From Burkholderiales bacterium RIFCSPLOWO2_02_FULL_57_36 (GTDB lineage: Bacteria > Pseudomonadota > Gammaproteobacteria > Burkholderiales > Burkholderiaceae_D), in the NCBI GenBank assembly GCA_001770855.1, contig MESE01000057.1:1-64000 (forward strand): a stretch of DNA of 64,000 nucleotides. The letters run 5' to 3'. Shown here one piece after another: positions 1 to 8,388 of this stretch. Both the position numbers and the translations under genes were made by a program. The first letter of the stretch is position 1. Every line of letters starts with the position of its first letter. A model generated the notes under the pieces. That model saw nothing but the letters and a program-made list of their open reading frames with translations, was not told where the DNA came from and made no database searches.

Positions 1-95
1 CAATTTGGTGCATCAGGTCTGCGTTCTGCATAATTGTTTCAGACCACCGAGTATTCTAAAAATTCACGAACTTATTTCTGCGCGGCTCCTTACTC

Positions 96-1133
96 TCAAT
101 CCTGTCGAACCGCCGATGCCATCCGTTTACGCATGGCCGGCGTCATTTCAACATTCCTGTCGGTGTCGATCAGCATCACTTCCTGCAGACCTAGCCGCTC
201 GGCCATTGCGCGCCAATGTTGCGGTCCTGCGAGGAACAGCGGTTTGGAATGACCGTCGGAGCGGGTGCCGGCATCGCTGCCGCCGGAGGTCACGACGGTG
301 ACCGATGCGACCAGATCGGTCGATTCGCCGGTGCGCGGATCGATGATGTGCGGACGGCGCTTGCCGTCTTTCATGAAGTAGCGCTGATAGTCACCGCTGG
401 TGCCGATCGCTTCGTTGTCGTGCAGTTCCATCACCGCGATCGAACCCTCGCCGCGCGGGTCCTGGATGCCGACCGTCCAGGGCCGGTCGCCGGGCCGGCC
501 GATCGCCAGCATGTTGCCGCCGACATTGATGAGTGCGGCCTTCACGCCTTCAGCGCGCAGGATCCGTGCCGCGCGATCAAGTGCATAACCCTTTGCATAG
601 CCGCCCAGATCCAGCATCACCGCCTTGTTGCGGCTTGAAATCACGGCGCCGTCGAAGCGCAGGTCGGTCATGCGCGGATTCGCGTCGACCCAGCGCTTTA
701 TCTCCGCCGCGCTCGGTGCCTGCCGCTTGATATCGCTGGACTGGAAACCCCACAACCGGATCAAGCGGCCGATGGCGGGATTAAACAGGTTGTCCGAACT
801 CTCCGCCAGCATGGCCGCGGCTTTCAGGATATCGACCGTCTCGGCATCCGCCTGATACGGTTCGCCGCGCGCAATGGCGTCGTTAAGTTCGGTCAGCGCG
901 CTGGGTTGCCACGCATGGAACTTGTGGTGCAGACGGTCGAACTCGCGCAGCACCTTCGCGCTCAACTCGCCGGCGCGCTGCTGCGACTCGCCGTGGATGC
1001 TGACCTCGACGCGGGTACCGAACACATGCCCCTGGGTACGATGAACGGCGTCGTTGCGTGCACATCCGCTCAGCACGGACAACAGCACAAGGAACAATGA
1101 ATACCGATAGAGAAAATAACGAACCTGACGCAT
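96..1133 (-). CDS. apbE: ApbE-family FAD:protein FMN transferase (NosX-type), lipoprotein
   Basis: A 345-residue ApbE-family protein. The family transfers FMN from FAD onto a threonine of target flavoproteins outside the cytoplasm. The N-terminus is a lipoprotein signal with lipobox LSGC around residue 24. Family motifs are visible: FGTRVEVS near residue 39, the glycine-rich INVGGNMLAIG, and the C-terminal pair EAIGTSGDYQRYF and HIIDPRTG. It lies downstream of the nos genes, as nosX does in other denitrifiers. NosR in the same cluster carries an SGAT flavinylation motif, so NosR is the likely target (inference). A strong hairpin separates it from the cytochrome gene, so it may also have its own promoter. 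The family call is firm; the name nosX rests on context. Confidence 0.9.
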   Translation of the reverse strand: MRQVRYFLYRYSLFLVLLSVLSGCARNDAVHRTQGHVFGTRVEVSIHGESQQRAGELSAKVLREFDRLHHKFHAWQPSALTELNDAIARGEPYQADAETVDILKAAAMLAESSDNLFNPAIGRLIRLWGFQSSDIKRQAPSAAEIKRWVDANPRMTDLRFDGAVISSRNKAVMLDLGGYAKGYALDRAARILRAEGVKAALINVGGNMLAIGRPGDRPWTVGIQDPRGEGSIAVMELHDNEAIGTSGDYQRYFMKDGKRRPHIIDPRTGESTDLVASVTVVTSGGSDAGTRSDGHSKPLFLAGPQHWRAMAERLGLQEVMLIDTDRNVEMTPAMRKRMASAVRQD

Positions 1134-1167
1134 TGCGCTTTGATACCAAGTGAAATATGCCTGGCTA

Positions 1168-1202
1168 CGGAAAGAGCGCCGAATCGATCGGCGCTCTTTC
1201 CG
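1168..1202 (-). terminator. Hairpin between the cytochrome gene and apbE
   Basis: A perfect 15-bp inverted repeat (arms 1168-1182 and 1188-1202, 5-nt loop ATCGA) lies between the stop of the upstream cytochrome gene and the start of apbE. The distal part of the arm is T-rich but no separate U tract follows, so it may act as a terminator, an attenuator or an mRNA end protector. Confidence 0.6.
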
Positions 1203-1213
1203 TTCCGGCGGAG

Positions 1214-1645
1214 TCAGTTGGCCTTGCTGACCATGAAGTCAACGGCAGCCTTTACGTCCTCATCCTTCAAGCCGGGATTGCCACCCTTGGGCGGCATCAG
1301 CCTGATGCCGTTGAGTGCGTTGGTATGGAGCGTGGCCGTGCCCGTCGCGATACGCGGTCCCCACGCAGCCTTGTCGCCCAGTTTCGGTGCGCCCATGACA
1401 GCAGCGCCGTGGCAGGCAACGCAGCTGGCTTTGTATACTTCTTCGCCTTTGACCAGATCGCCCACGCTTGCCGTGCTGGGCGCGGGTGCGGCCGGCGCTT
1501 CAGCTGCAGGAGCCGGCGCAGGAGCTGGTTGCGCAGCGGGAGCCGGCGCGGATACCGCGGGTGCTTCCACGGGCGGTGCGCTTTTCTCGCCGCATCCGGC
1601 CAATGCTGCTGCAATCACGAACGGTAATAGTTTCAGGGTTTTCAT
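1214..1645 (-). CDS. Small c-type cytochrome, lipoprotein, c5/c551-like
   Basis: A 143-residue monohaem cytochrome c. It has a lipoprotein signal (LAGC near residue 18), then a Pro/Ala-rich linker of about 40 residues, then a class I haem domain with CVACH and a later RLMPPKGG segment that should supply the axial methionine. I chose the ATG at 1645 because AAAGGAG lies 8 nt ahead of it; an ATG three codons upstream sits almost on that Shine-Dalgarno. It follows the nos genes on the same strand, so it may be a periplasmic electron donor to nitrous oxide reductase or NosR (inference). A stem-loop follows its stop. Confidence 0.85.
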   Translation of the reverse strand: MKTLKLLPFVIAAALAGCGEKSAPPVEAPAVSAPAPAAQPAPAPAPAAEAPAAPAPSTASVGDLVKGEEVYKASCVACHGAAVMGAPKLGDKAAWGPRIATGTATLHTNALNGIRLMPPKGGNPGLKDEDVKAAVDFMVSKAN

Positions 1646-1676
1646 TTCGTACATCTCCTTTGGTTTAAAAATTGGA

Positions 1677-2330
1677 TCAGTGTGCCGCCGGCTTCAGTAA
1701 TGGATTGACCAGCAACACATCCAGCAAGCGAGAAAAATTGGTCCAGCAATCCGTGCCGGGAACGGTAACGGGATCGCCGAGGATGCTCCCTTCATCATCA
1801 TGCAGGTGATGCGGGAAGGTCGGACATTCCGGGTGCGTGGGCGCGGTATCGATGCCCAACTCCGCCTCGCCCCAACTCCAGTTGAACAGGTATTCGTCGG
1901 AACTGTAGTAGCGCACTTCCATCTGCAGGCCGCTGTCGAACGACAGAATCAGCGCATCCTGCGCAAGACGCACCGGCTCGGACAGGCGATTCGCGTAATG
2001 CGCCTCCAGCTGTTCCTTCAGCATCAGATGCACGCTGACCGCCGCATCGGCGCCGTCGGCGCCGCCGCCCAACTGCGCGCGCAGATCGCCGCGCACGTGC
2101 AGACGGGTCTGTTCCATGATCAGCGCGCTCAGATAATGGCCGTAGGCCGGATGCTCGCCGACCTGCCAGCTTTTGATCCGGTCAAGCAGGGCCGCTTCAT
2201 CCGCTGCGCCGTATTGCGCGAGCACGGCCTTGCGCGATTCGCGCAGCATATAGTTGGTCTTCGCATACAGCTTCTGCAGATTTTCGGGATCTTCGTAGAT
2301 CTCCATTTCACTATTCATGGCCTGGTCCAT
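1677..2330 (-). CDS. Unrecognised conserved-looking protein in the nos operon
   Basis: A 217-residue soluble, acidic protein with no signal peptide or membrane segment. The start has a good GAGAGG Shine-Dalgarno and lies only 10 bp after the nosL stop, so it is almost certainly co-transcribed. The N-terminal half looks helical (NLQKLYAKTNYMLRESRK). The C-terminal part contains THPECPTFPHHLHDDEG near residue 171, rich in His, Asp and Cys. This resembles my memory of small DUF6516-type proteins, but I cannot confirm it. Because the operon builds copper centres, a cytoplasmic or assembly role is conceivable but unproven. Function unknown. Confidence 0.75.
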   Translation of the reverse strand: MDQAMNSEMEIYEDPENLQKLYAKTNYMLRESRKAVLAQYGAADEAALLDRIKSWQVGEHPAYGHYLSALIMEQTRLHVRGDLRAQLGGGADGADAAVSVHLMLKEQLEAHYANRLSEPVRLAQDALILSFDSGLQMEVRYYSSDEYLFNWSWGEAELGIDTAPTHPECPTFPHHLHDDEGSILGDPVTVPGTDCWTNFSRLLDVLLVNPLLKPAAH

Positions 2331-2340
2331 TGCAATCCTC

Positions 2341-2850
2341 TCAATGCATTTTTTGGTCGTGCGCGGCGCCGCTGTGCAGGTTCACCATCTCGGGCGTGAC
2401 CTGTTCGAACTGCACGATCCTGCCGCCCTCTTTCTTCACGAATTCTTCAGCATCCTGCAGGCTGGCGAAGGCGCCGAAGGTCGCTCCCATCGAACCGTTT
2501 TTCCTGCTGCCCGCCACATACACGGCGGTCTTTGCATCGATCCAGTGTCCTTCAGGATTTTCCCAAAGCGCCTTGCCCATGTCCTGCACGAATATCCCGG
2601 AGACCGGGCGTTTTTGCTCAGGCGCGAGCAGGCTCGCAAACAATTCCATCAAGTCGCAAAAGAAGTCCGGCGCACCTTCCGCATAATGGATCTGCGCCTT
2701 CGGCCCCGGATAATCCTTGAGCACCATGCCGTCCAGCGAACAGGCGGTGCCGCTGTCGGGTTCCTGCGGCATCGCCTGCTGCACCGATTTGCTGCATGCT
2801 GCGAGCAGAATCAGCAGAGCCAGGCTGCCGGCCAATTTGTTTACTCTCAC
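2341..2850 (-). CDS. nosL: NosL, copper-delivery lipoprotein for nitrous oxide reductase
   Basis: A 169-residue lipoprotein (lipobox LLAAC near residue 16). NosL proteins bind Cu(I) in the periplasm and supply NosD during CuZ assembly. Typical features are visible: a Cys-Ser-Leu-Asp-Gly-Met segment, which would supply the Cys and Met ligands, followed by FFCDLMELF, then DMGKALWENPEGHWIDAKTA and a His-containing tail. I chose a GTG start at 2850: it overlaps the nosY stop as GTGA, has GGAG a few bases upstream, and places the signal peptide at the N-terminus. The frame stays open upstream but only as a shadow of nosY. Confidence 0.9.
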   Translation of the reverse strand: MRVNKLAGSLALLILLAACSKSVQQAMPQEPDSGTACSLDGMVLKDYPGPKAQIHYAEGAPDFFCDLMELFASLLAPEQKRPVSGIFVQDMGKALWENPEGHWIDAKTAVYVAGSRKNGSMGATFGAFASLQDAEEFVKKEGGRIVQFEQVTPEMVNLHSGAAHDQKMH

Positions 2851-3671
2851 TTGAATCTCCAGTTGGCGATCAAAAACGGACATACGATCCAACCCAGCAT
2901 GATGCCGCTCAGCACCAGTGGATCGGTCAGGTTTTCCGGCATCACGGTGGCAAGTCCGTACATGGTTTGCACCTGCTCGGAGCCGAAGATATTCAGCAGG
3001 CGGAACACGTCTGCCGGATTGAGCATCAGCAGCACGCCGAACACGGTGCTGTCCAGGCCGCCCTGGCTGGCCACCAGCGCGCCGGTCAGCAACAGATCGA
3101 AAATCAGCACGAAGAAGAACCACAGCGCGATCGCCAGGCCGCTTGCGCGCATGCGGTCCGGCGCCAGCACCGACACCAGCAGGGACAGGCTCAGGAACGC
3201 CATGCCCATCAGAATCGCCGACAGTACAAAGCCAAGATAGTGGGACAGGTCATTGAGGTCCAACTGCGCCGCCAGCGGCAGCAAGCCGGCGCCAAAACCG
3301 GCCACTGTCGAGCATGCCAGCGCCGCCGACAAACCGAGATACTTGCCCAGCAAAATCTCGAAGCGCGTGATCGGCATCGACAGCAGCAACTCCAGCGAAC
3401 CGCGCTCGCGTTCGCCGACGATTGCGTCGTAACCGAGAATCAGCGCGATCAGCGGCACCAGGTAAATCACCAGGCTGACCAGGCTCGCGATCGTCACGTC
3501 GATGCCGCGAAAGCCGACCGCACCCATCTGCGCCGAGCCGAAATACGCGATGGCCAGTGCAAACAGCGCAAAAATCACCACCACCGCCAGCACCCACAGG
3601 TTGCGGATGCGGTCGCGGAATTCCTTGCCGGCGAGGATGCGCACCTGCCTTGGATCGAGTCCCTTAAACAT
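2847..3671 (-). CDS. nosY: NosY, ABC-2 type permease of the NosDFY complex
   Basis: A 274-residue integral membrane protein with six clear hydrophobic segments, including WVLAVVVIFALFALAIAYF, LVSLVIYLVPLIALILGYD and a C-terminal segment ending in IVCPFLIANW. It carries the GERERGSLELLLSMPITR coupling segment typical of NosY/ABC-2 permeases. With NosF and NosD it forms the transporter that matures the CuZ centre. The ATG at 3671 is preceded by GGAGG and overlaps the nosF end by 8 bp. The stop overlaps the nosL start. Confidence 0.93.
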   Translation of the reverse strand: MFKGLDPRQVRILAGKEFRDRIRNLWVLAVVVIFALFALAIAYFGSAQMGAVGFRGIDVTIASLVSLVIYLVPLIALILGYDAIVGERERGSLELLLSMPITRFEILLGKYLGLSAALACSTVAGFGAGLLPLAAQLDLNDLSHYLGFVLSAILMGMAFLSLSLLVSVLAPDRMRASGLAIALWFFFVLIFDLLLTGALVASQGGLDSTVFGVLLMLNPADVFRLLNIFGSEQVQTMYGLATVMPENLTDPLVLSGIMLGWIVCPFLIANWRFK

Positions 3672-4584
3672 GGGAACCTCCATAACCGAGGAACACATCT
3701 TCCAGCGACGGTTCATGCACCACGATATCGTGCACCGCGCCGGCCAGCCCGGTCACGATGCTCAGCACCGCAAGCTTGTGTCCCTGCGGGCATTCGATGC
3801 GCGCGTAGTGCTCGTCGATTTCGACGCCGATCCCGGCGATGTGCACCAGCGCATCGTGCATCCGCTGCCCATGTCCGGCATGCAGGCCGAGCTCGATCAC
3901 CGACGGCAGCACCACTTGCGCGCGCAACTCCGACAGCGTGCCTTGCGCCGCGATGCGTCCCGCGGTGAGGATCACCAGCCGGTCCACCCGTTCCTGGATT
4001 TCGGCCAGGATGTGCGAGGTGATGATGACGGTCGCACCCTGTGCCTGCACTTCGCGCAAGATGCGGTAAAAATCATGAATGCCTTCCGGGTCGAGACCGT
4101 TGGTCGGCTCATCCAGAAACAGCAGATCGGGACTGCCGAGCAGCACCTGCGCAAAACCGAGCCGCTGGCGCATGCCCTTCGAATAGCCGCGCACCCGCCG
4201 TCCGGCCGCGTCCGTCAGTCCGACGCGCGCAAGTATCGGCTCGCACTCGCGGCGCGGCACATGCTTCAGGTCGGCGAACAGACGCAGTACTTCCAGCCCG
4301 GTCAGGTTGTCGTAGGTGACGAAACTTTCGGGAAGATAGCCGATGCGGCGGCGCGCCTGGCGGAAGCCGCGCCCGCCGGTCAATGCGTCATGCACGCGGA
4401 TTTCGCCGCTGGTGGGCGGCATCAACCCGAGCATCAGCTTGAACAGCGTGCTTTTTCCGGCGCCGTTGTGGCCGATCAGGCCGAACATCTCGCCTCTGGC
4501 GACCGACAGGCTGATTCCATCGAGCGCCTGCACGTCGCCGAAACGCTTGGTGACTTCAGTCACCTGTATGGGATTGTTTGCCAC
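3664..4584 (-). CDS. nosF: NosF, ATPase of the NosDFY ABC complex
   Basis: A 306-residue ABC ATPase. Walker A is GHNGAGKST at residues 38-46, the signature region contains the YSKGMRQRLGFAQVLL segment, and Walker B is DLLFLDEPTNGLDPEG, followed by the switch histidine in ITSHILAE. The last 90 residues form a C-terminal extension as in other NosF proteins. The start overlaps the end of nosD by 29 bp and the stop overlaps nosY, which indicates translational coupling through the assembly complex. Confidence 0.95.
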   Translation of the reverse strand: MANNPIQVTEVTKRFGDVQALDGISLSVARGEMFGLIGHNGAGKSTLFKLMLGLMPPTSGEIRVHDALTGGRGFRQARRRIGYLPESFVTYDNLTGLEVLRLFADLKHVPRRECEPILARVGLTDAAGRRVRGYSKGMRQRLGFAQVLLGSPDLLFLDEPTNGLDPEGIHDFYRILREVQAQGATVIITSHILAEIQERVDRLVILTAGRIAAQGTLSELRAQVVLPSVIELGLHAGHGQRMHDALVHIAGIGVEIDEHYARIECPQGHKLAVLSIVTGLAGAVHDIVVHEPSLEDVFLGYGGSHV

Positions 4585-5833
4585 TCCACTGCCTCCAAGC
4601 CTGATTCAAGGGACGCATGCGCGGCTGCTTGTCCACGATGCTGGGCGCGCGCAGCAGCGGGAATTGCCGCGCCACGAAACGCAATGTCTGTATCGATGGG
4701 CTCGACAACAGCAGCTTGAGCAGCGGGTACTGCCAGTTCAGCCGGTCGACCAGGTCGCTGGCTTCGTAAGCCACGTCGCCTTGTCCATCGCCGTTCTGGT
4801 CCCAGCCGCTGTAGTTACTCCAGTAATTACCCTCCGACTTGCCCCACTCTACATCGCGCGACGCGACATATTTCACCTGCTCGCGGTTATCGATGAAGTC
4901 GTTGCCGTCGACCTTGTTGTTGAACGACCCGGCCGATACATGGGCGCCGATCCGATTGCCGATCACCAGGTTGCGCCGCACGGTGTTGTACTCGGCATCG
5001 TAGATAAAAAATCCGCGTGCGTTGCCGGCGACGACGTTGCCTTCGATGACGGAATCCTGGATCGTGCGCAGCATGATGCCGTGATCGCTGTTACCCCATG
5101 CGCGATTATTCCGCACTACCAGATTGCGTACTTCCATCAGCGCCAGGCCACCCCGGTTGAGGTAGCTTTCGTTGTTTTCCCAGGTACTGTGATTGGTATT
5201 CATGTAGTGCGTGCCGTAGCGCAGATGATGAATCTTGTTGCCGCGGAAAATTGCATCGCGCGAGACATCGACGTAAATCCCGTCGCGCGCATGACTGATG
5301 TTATTGCCGAGAACCTGCACGCCCGTCACGTTGAACACCTGCACCCCGTTGCCGCGCGCCGCCGACAACAGGTCGCGCCGGCCGGTGATGATGTTTCGCG
5401 TCACCCGAGCATCCTTCAGGCTTTCCAGCCAGATGCCGAACAGGTTGTGCACCACGTCGCAATCCTGCACCGCCGGCCGGTCCGAACCCGGCTCGAAATA
5501 GATGCCGGCGTTCTGCGCAGTCTGATCGATGCCGCTGTCGCGCACGATGAAACCCTGAATGGTCACGTCGCTGGCGCGCACGCGGATCACGTCACCGGTG
5601 AATTGCCCGCGTATCGTCGGCCTGTCGATGCCCTGCAACACCAGCGGTTTATCGATCAGCAGGTTCTCCGCGTAGTCGCCGCGCATCACCTGCACGGTGT
5701 CGCCGGGACTGGCGGCGCGGATCGTGACGCCGATCGATTGCCCGGGCTTGACCGTCAGCACGGCGCTCCGGGCAACACTGCCGGTCAGGCCAGCCAGCAC
5801 GGTCAGCAAGATGAAGGCAATTGCGCTCTTCAC
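4556..5833 (-). CDS. nosD: NosD, periplasmic right-handed beta-helix copper-assembly protein
   Basis: A 425-residue protein with a Sec signal peptide (residues 1-23) and a long parallel beta-helix made of CASH/NosD repeats such as NLVVRNNRAWGNSDHGIML and DSVIEGNVVAGNARGFFIYD. NosD sits on NosFY in the periplasm and passes copper from NosL to apo-NosZ. The conserved GNYWSNYSGWDQNGDGQGD segment near residue 336 is typical of the family. The gene overlaps nosR by 4 bp (ATGA) and nosF by 29 bp. Confidence 0.95.
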   Translation of the reverse strand: MKSAIAFILLTVLAGLTGSVARSAVLTVKPGQSIGVTIRAASPGDTVQVMRGDYAENLLIDKPLVLQGIDRPTIRGQFTGDVIRVRASDVTIQGFIVRDSGIDQTAQNAGIYFEPGSDRPAVQDCDVVHNLFGIWLESLKDARVTRNIITGRRDLLSAARGNGVQVFNVTGVQVLGNNISHARDGIYVDVSRDAIFRGNKIHHLRYGTHYMNTNHSTWENNESYLNRGGLALMEVRNLVVRNNRAWGNSDHGIMLRTIQDSVIEGNVVAGNARGFFIYDAEYNTVRRNLVIGNRIGAHVSAGSFNNKVDGNDFIDNREQVKYVASRDVEWGKSEGNYWSNYSGWDQNGDGQGDVAYEASDLVDRLNWQYPLLKLLLSSPSIQTLRFVARQFPLLRAPSIVDKQPRMRPLNQAWRQWSGKQSHTGD

Positions 5834-8055
5834 TGGCTTCCCTTGTTAGCGGCCAACTCAGCCGTTTTCTCCGACAGATTGCGCCGCACGGCTTCCAGCG
5901 GAATGAAGTATCCCCTGGCGTCAATCGGCGTGAGCGGCAAGCCGGCCTTCGCACGGCTCTTGCGCTCCTTCACCAGCGGCGGACAGGCATGGTCGTCGTA
6001 GTACATCACCATGCAGTCCAGGCACAGCAGACATTCCTTCTGATCGATGTTGCCGGCCGCATCGATCGCGTGCGAACCGCAACCTGCAGCGCAAGCGTGG
6101 CAAGTCTGGCATTCACTCTTGCGTTTCAGGCCAAACAAACGGAATTTGGTCGGGATCGCGAGGCCGGCGCCGAGCGGGCAGATATACTTGCAGTACGGCC
6201 GCTCGCTGAGTATCGATATACCGAGAATCGCGGCGACGAACAGTGTGTACGGCCACGAGCGATTCCACGCGCCGACCAGGAAGGTGGTCTTGAACGGCTC
6301 GATTTCCGCCAGCATTTCCGCCGTCTCCATCGAATGGAACGACACGCCCAGCAAGACCGCGAACGCAAGGTACTTGCCCCACTTGAGCTTGTCGTGCAGC
6401 TTTTTCGGCAGCAGGCGCTGGAAGCGTTTCAACCCCAGCAGCTGGCCGGCCTTGAACGCCAGATGCTGCAGCGAGCCGAACGGACAGAGCCAGCCGCAGA
6501 ACAGTCCCCTGCCCCAGATCACCATGGTAATAAGGATGAACCACCAGAACATGAAGATGAATGGATCGGACAGGAACAACTCCCACCGCCACTGGTGAAT
6601 CAGCGAATGGAACCAGGTCATGATCTGCGTGATGCTGGGCTGCGCCTTCAGGTAAAAACCGATGAAGCCGACGCTGGCGATCCACAACATGGTGCGCGGA
6701 ATCGAGATCCACGGCTTGCTCTTGCGGGTCGATGCGCGCACCAGCCGATCGCGTTGCGAATACAGCAAGGCGCCGGCGGCGAGAACCAGCAGGAACAGGC
6801 CGAGTTCAAGCTTGCGTCCGATCCAGATCGCTTTCCATACCGCCTCCGGTCGCTCGACATGCGGCCGCCCGCCTTCCAGGTAGCGCGCCGGCAGCCAATA
6901 CTCTTCGTCGAAACGCGTGAAGGTCCTGCTGCCGTTCTGCGCAACGATCTTACTCGCAAGGAAAGTCAGATCCCAAGGCCAAGCCGGGTTGAAGCCGGCC
7001 GAGCGCAGGATGAAAATTCCAGTCTCCTTGAACGCAGGGGTGTCGGCCGGTTGCAGACGGTAAAGATTCAGGTAATCGGTATCGCGGAAGGTAAACGAGA
7101 TCGGGTCCTGCCGGACCTGAATGCGATCGTAAATTCCGCCGCGCACAAACCCCGAACCCTTGAAGGATCCCTGTCCGTTGGCAACAATGAAAATCGCATG
7201 CTCATCCGGCTTCAAATCTTCCATCAGGCGCCGGTAAGCGTGCTCGCCCAGCAGGCTTTTGCCGAGCGTCGGCACATTGAGGTAGCCGAAATACAAATCG
7301 ATGTAGGGCCGGCCGTTGCCGACGACGCCAACCTCGTCCGGCTCAACCTGCAGATGCCGGATGCTGCCTTCCTTCACCAGCGCCGCCCAGTCCAGTTTTT
7401 CATCCAGCGCGGAAAAGCGCGCCGGCGGCTTCGGCACGCTCTTGACGATGCCGACCTGGCTGGCAATCGCATACGCGCTGCGCGAAATCGCCTGGTTCTC
7501 GGCGATTACGGTGACGGTCGCACCGCTCACGCCGTCCAGGCTGATTGTGTCACTCTTGCGCTGCCCCTGGCCGATTTCCATTTTGGCATCGGCGGCCTTG
7601 CCGACATACTGGCGAATGAATTCGACCAGCGTCGATTCCGGAATGCCGGCAAGAAGAATTGGTTCGGAATGCTTGAGAATTCGCACGCCGGTAATGATGC
7701 CGCGCGTGTCCATGCCGATCAGCGTGACGATCGGCTTGCCGGAATAAGCGGGAATATCGACGATGTCGGTGGACAGGAAGACATAGCCGACCACGCGCGT
7801 CTGCCCGTTTTCCAGTGCGTAGGCTTCGACATAGCTCGGCATGCCTTTGCGCTTGGAAAACTGTTGGGCGCTCGGCATAACCTCGGCGCACGGCGCGAGC
7901 GCGCACAGGTCGGGGCCGCTCAATGCCTCGGCGGTCAACTGCGAATCGTACATCGAGGCCCGCGCGGATTGCGCGCCCAGCAACAGGCTGAAACATGCGG
8001 CAATCAGCGCCAGTGAACGGAACAGCAAGTGAGCGGAAAAATGAATCGGTTGCAT
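5830..8055 (-). CDS. nosR: NosR, flavin- and Fe-S-containing membrane protein needed for N2O reduction
   Basis: A 741-residue NosR. Order: signal/membrane segment (1-33), periplasmic FMN-binding domain with the flavinylation motif LDGVSGATVT (likely FMN threonine T180), five to six membrane helices from about residue 415, two CX3CP motifs (CGWLCP and CKYICP), and a C-terminal double 4Fe-4S ferredoxin domain (CQTCHACAAGC and CLLCLDC). NosR is thought to carry electrons from the quinol pool towards NosZ and to support its expression. Here it follows nosZ rather than preceding it. The 334-bp gap to nosZ holds two large palindromes and no convincing FNR box. Confidence 0.95.
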   Translation of the reverse strand: MQPIHFSAHLLFRSLALIAACFSLLLGAQSARASMYDSQLTAEALSGPDLCALAPCAEVMPSAQQFSKRKGMPSYVEAYALENGQTRVVGYVFLSTDIVDIPAYSGKPIVTLIGMDTRGIITGVRILKHSEPILLAGIPESTLVEFIRQYVGKAADAKMEIGQGQRKSDTISLDGVSGATVTVIAENQAISRSAYAIASQVGIVKSVPKPPARFSALDEKLDWAALVKEGSIRHLQVEPDEVGVVGNGRPYIDLYFGYLNVPTLGKSLLGEHAYRRLMEDLKPDEHAIFIVANGQGSFKGSGFVRGGIYDRIQVRQDPISFTFRDTDYLNLYRLQPADTPAFKETGIFILRSAGFNPAWPWDLTFLASKIVAQNGSRTFTRFDEEYWLPARYLEGGRPHVERPEAVWKAIWIGRKLELGLFLLVLAAGALLYSQRDRLVRASTRKSKPWISIPRTMLWIASVGFIGFYLKAQPSITQIMTWFHSLIHQWRWELFLSDPFIFMFWWFILITMVIWGRGLFCGWLCPFGSLQHLAFKAGQLLGLKRFQRLLPKKLHDKLKWGKYLAFAVLLGVSFHSMETAEMLAEIEPFKTTFLVGAWNRSWPYTLFVAAILGISILSERPYCKYICPLGAGLAIPTKFRLFGLKRKSECQTCHACAAGCGSHAIDAAGNIDQKECLLCLDCMVMYYDDHACPPLVKERKSRAKAGLPLTPIDARGYFIPLEAVRRNLSEKTAELAANKGSQ

Positions 8056-8204
8056 AAACTCAGTGAAAGCTTCGGTTTGTACCGGATAAGCGAAATCTTC
8101 GTTTCATCCATTAGCCGACACGATGAATGAGATTCGGTGTCTGATGGCAGTGCGGCCTGGTGCGGCTCGCAACGGCATCGAAGCGCCATGTCGTCGATTG
8201 AATC

Positions 8205-8246
8205 TGTTTCATGAATGCCAGCTGGCAGAGCGGCATTCATGAAACA
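8205..8246. repeat. 15-bp inverted repeat downstream of nosZ
   Basis: Perfect 15-bp arms TGTTTCATGAATGCC (8205-8219) and GGCATTCATGAAACA (8232-8246), with a 12-nt loop that can add three more pairs, and a further AAT/ATT match beyond one mismatch. It lies about 145-185 nt after the nosZ stop. No U tract follows in the nosZ direction, so it may be an mRNA-stabilising or processing hairpin rather than a simple terminator. Confidence 0.7.
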
Positions 8247-8274
8247 AATTCTGAAAAATAGAAGGCTTCGGAAG

Positions 8275-8296
8275 CTGCATGGCGCGCGCCATGCAG
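8275..8296. repeat. 22-bp perfect palindrome downstream of nosZ
   Basis: CTGCATGGCGC followed directly by its reverse complement, GC-rich, about 95 nt after the nosZ stop. It could form a cruciform or an 11-bp RNA stem with little loop, or be a dimeric protein site. Together with the 8205-8246 repeat it could set different mRNA levels for nosZ and the downstream assembly genes. Confidence 0.65.
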
Positions 8297-8388
8297 GCAA
8301 CATAAAGCAGGTGAGACCGTGATGACGGATGACCATGCACTGCGCATCCGTTGCGGCGAGGCGCTTCGCGCCCCGCCGCCTGGCTTCC

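Larger units (their letters stand above)
8056..8388. other. nosZ-nosR intergenic region
   Basis: No convincing gene is present in these 333 bp; the open frames are low-quality. It holds two strong palindromes, listed separately. I see no TTGAT-N4-ATCAA box, so nosR is probably fed by read-through from the nosZ promoter or by a promoter I cannot recognise. Confidence 0.6.

Noticed and set aside
4343-6001. 552-codon plus-strand frame opposite nosD
   Set aside because: Antisense shadow; the beta-helix repeats of nosD on the minus strand explain its regular pattern.
5821-8016. 731-codon plus-strand frame opposite nosR
   Set aside because: Antisense shadow of the strongly supported nosR gene.
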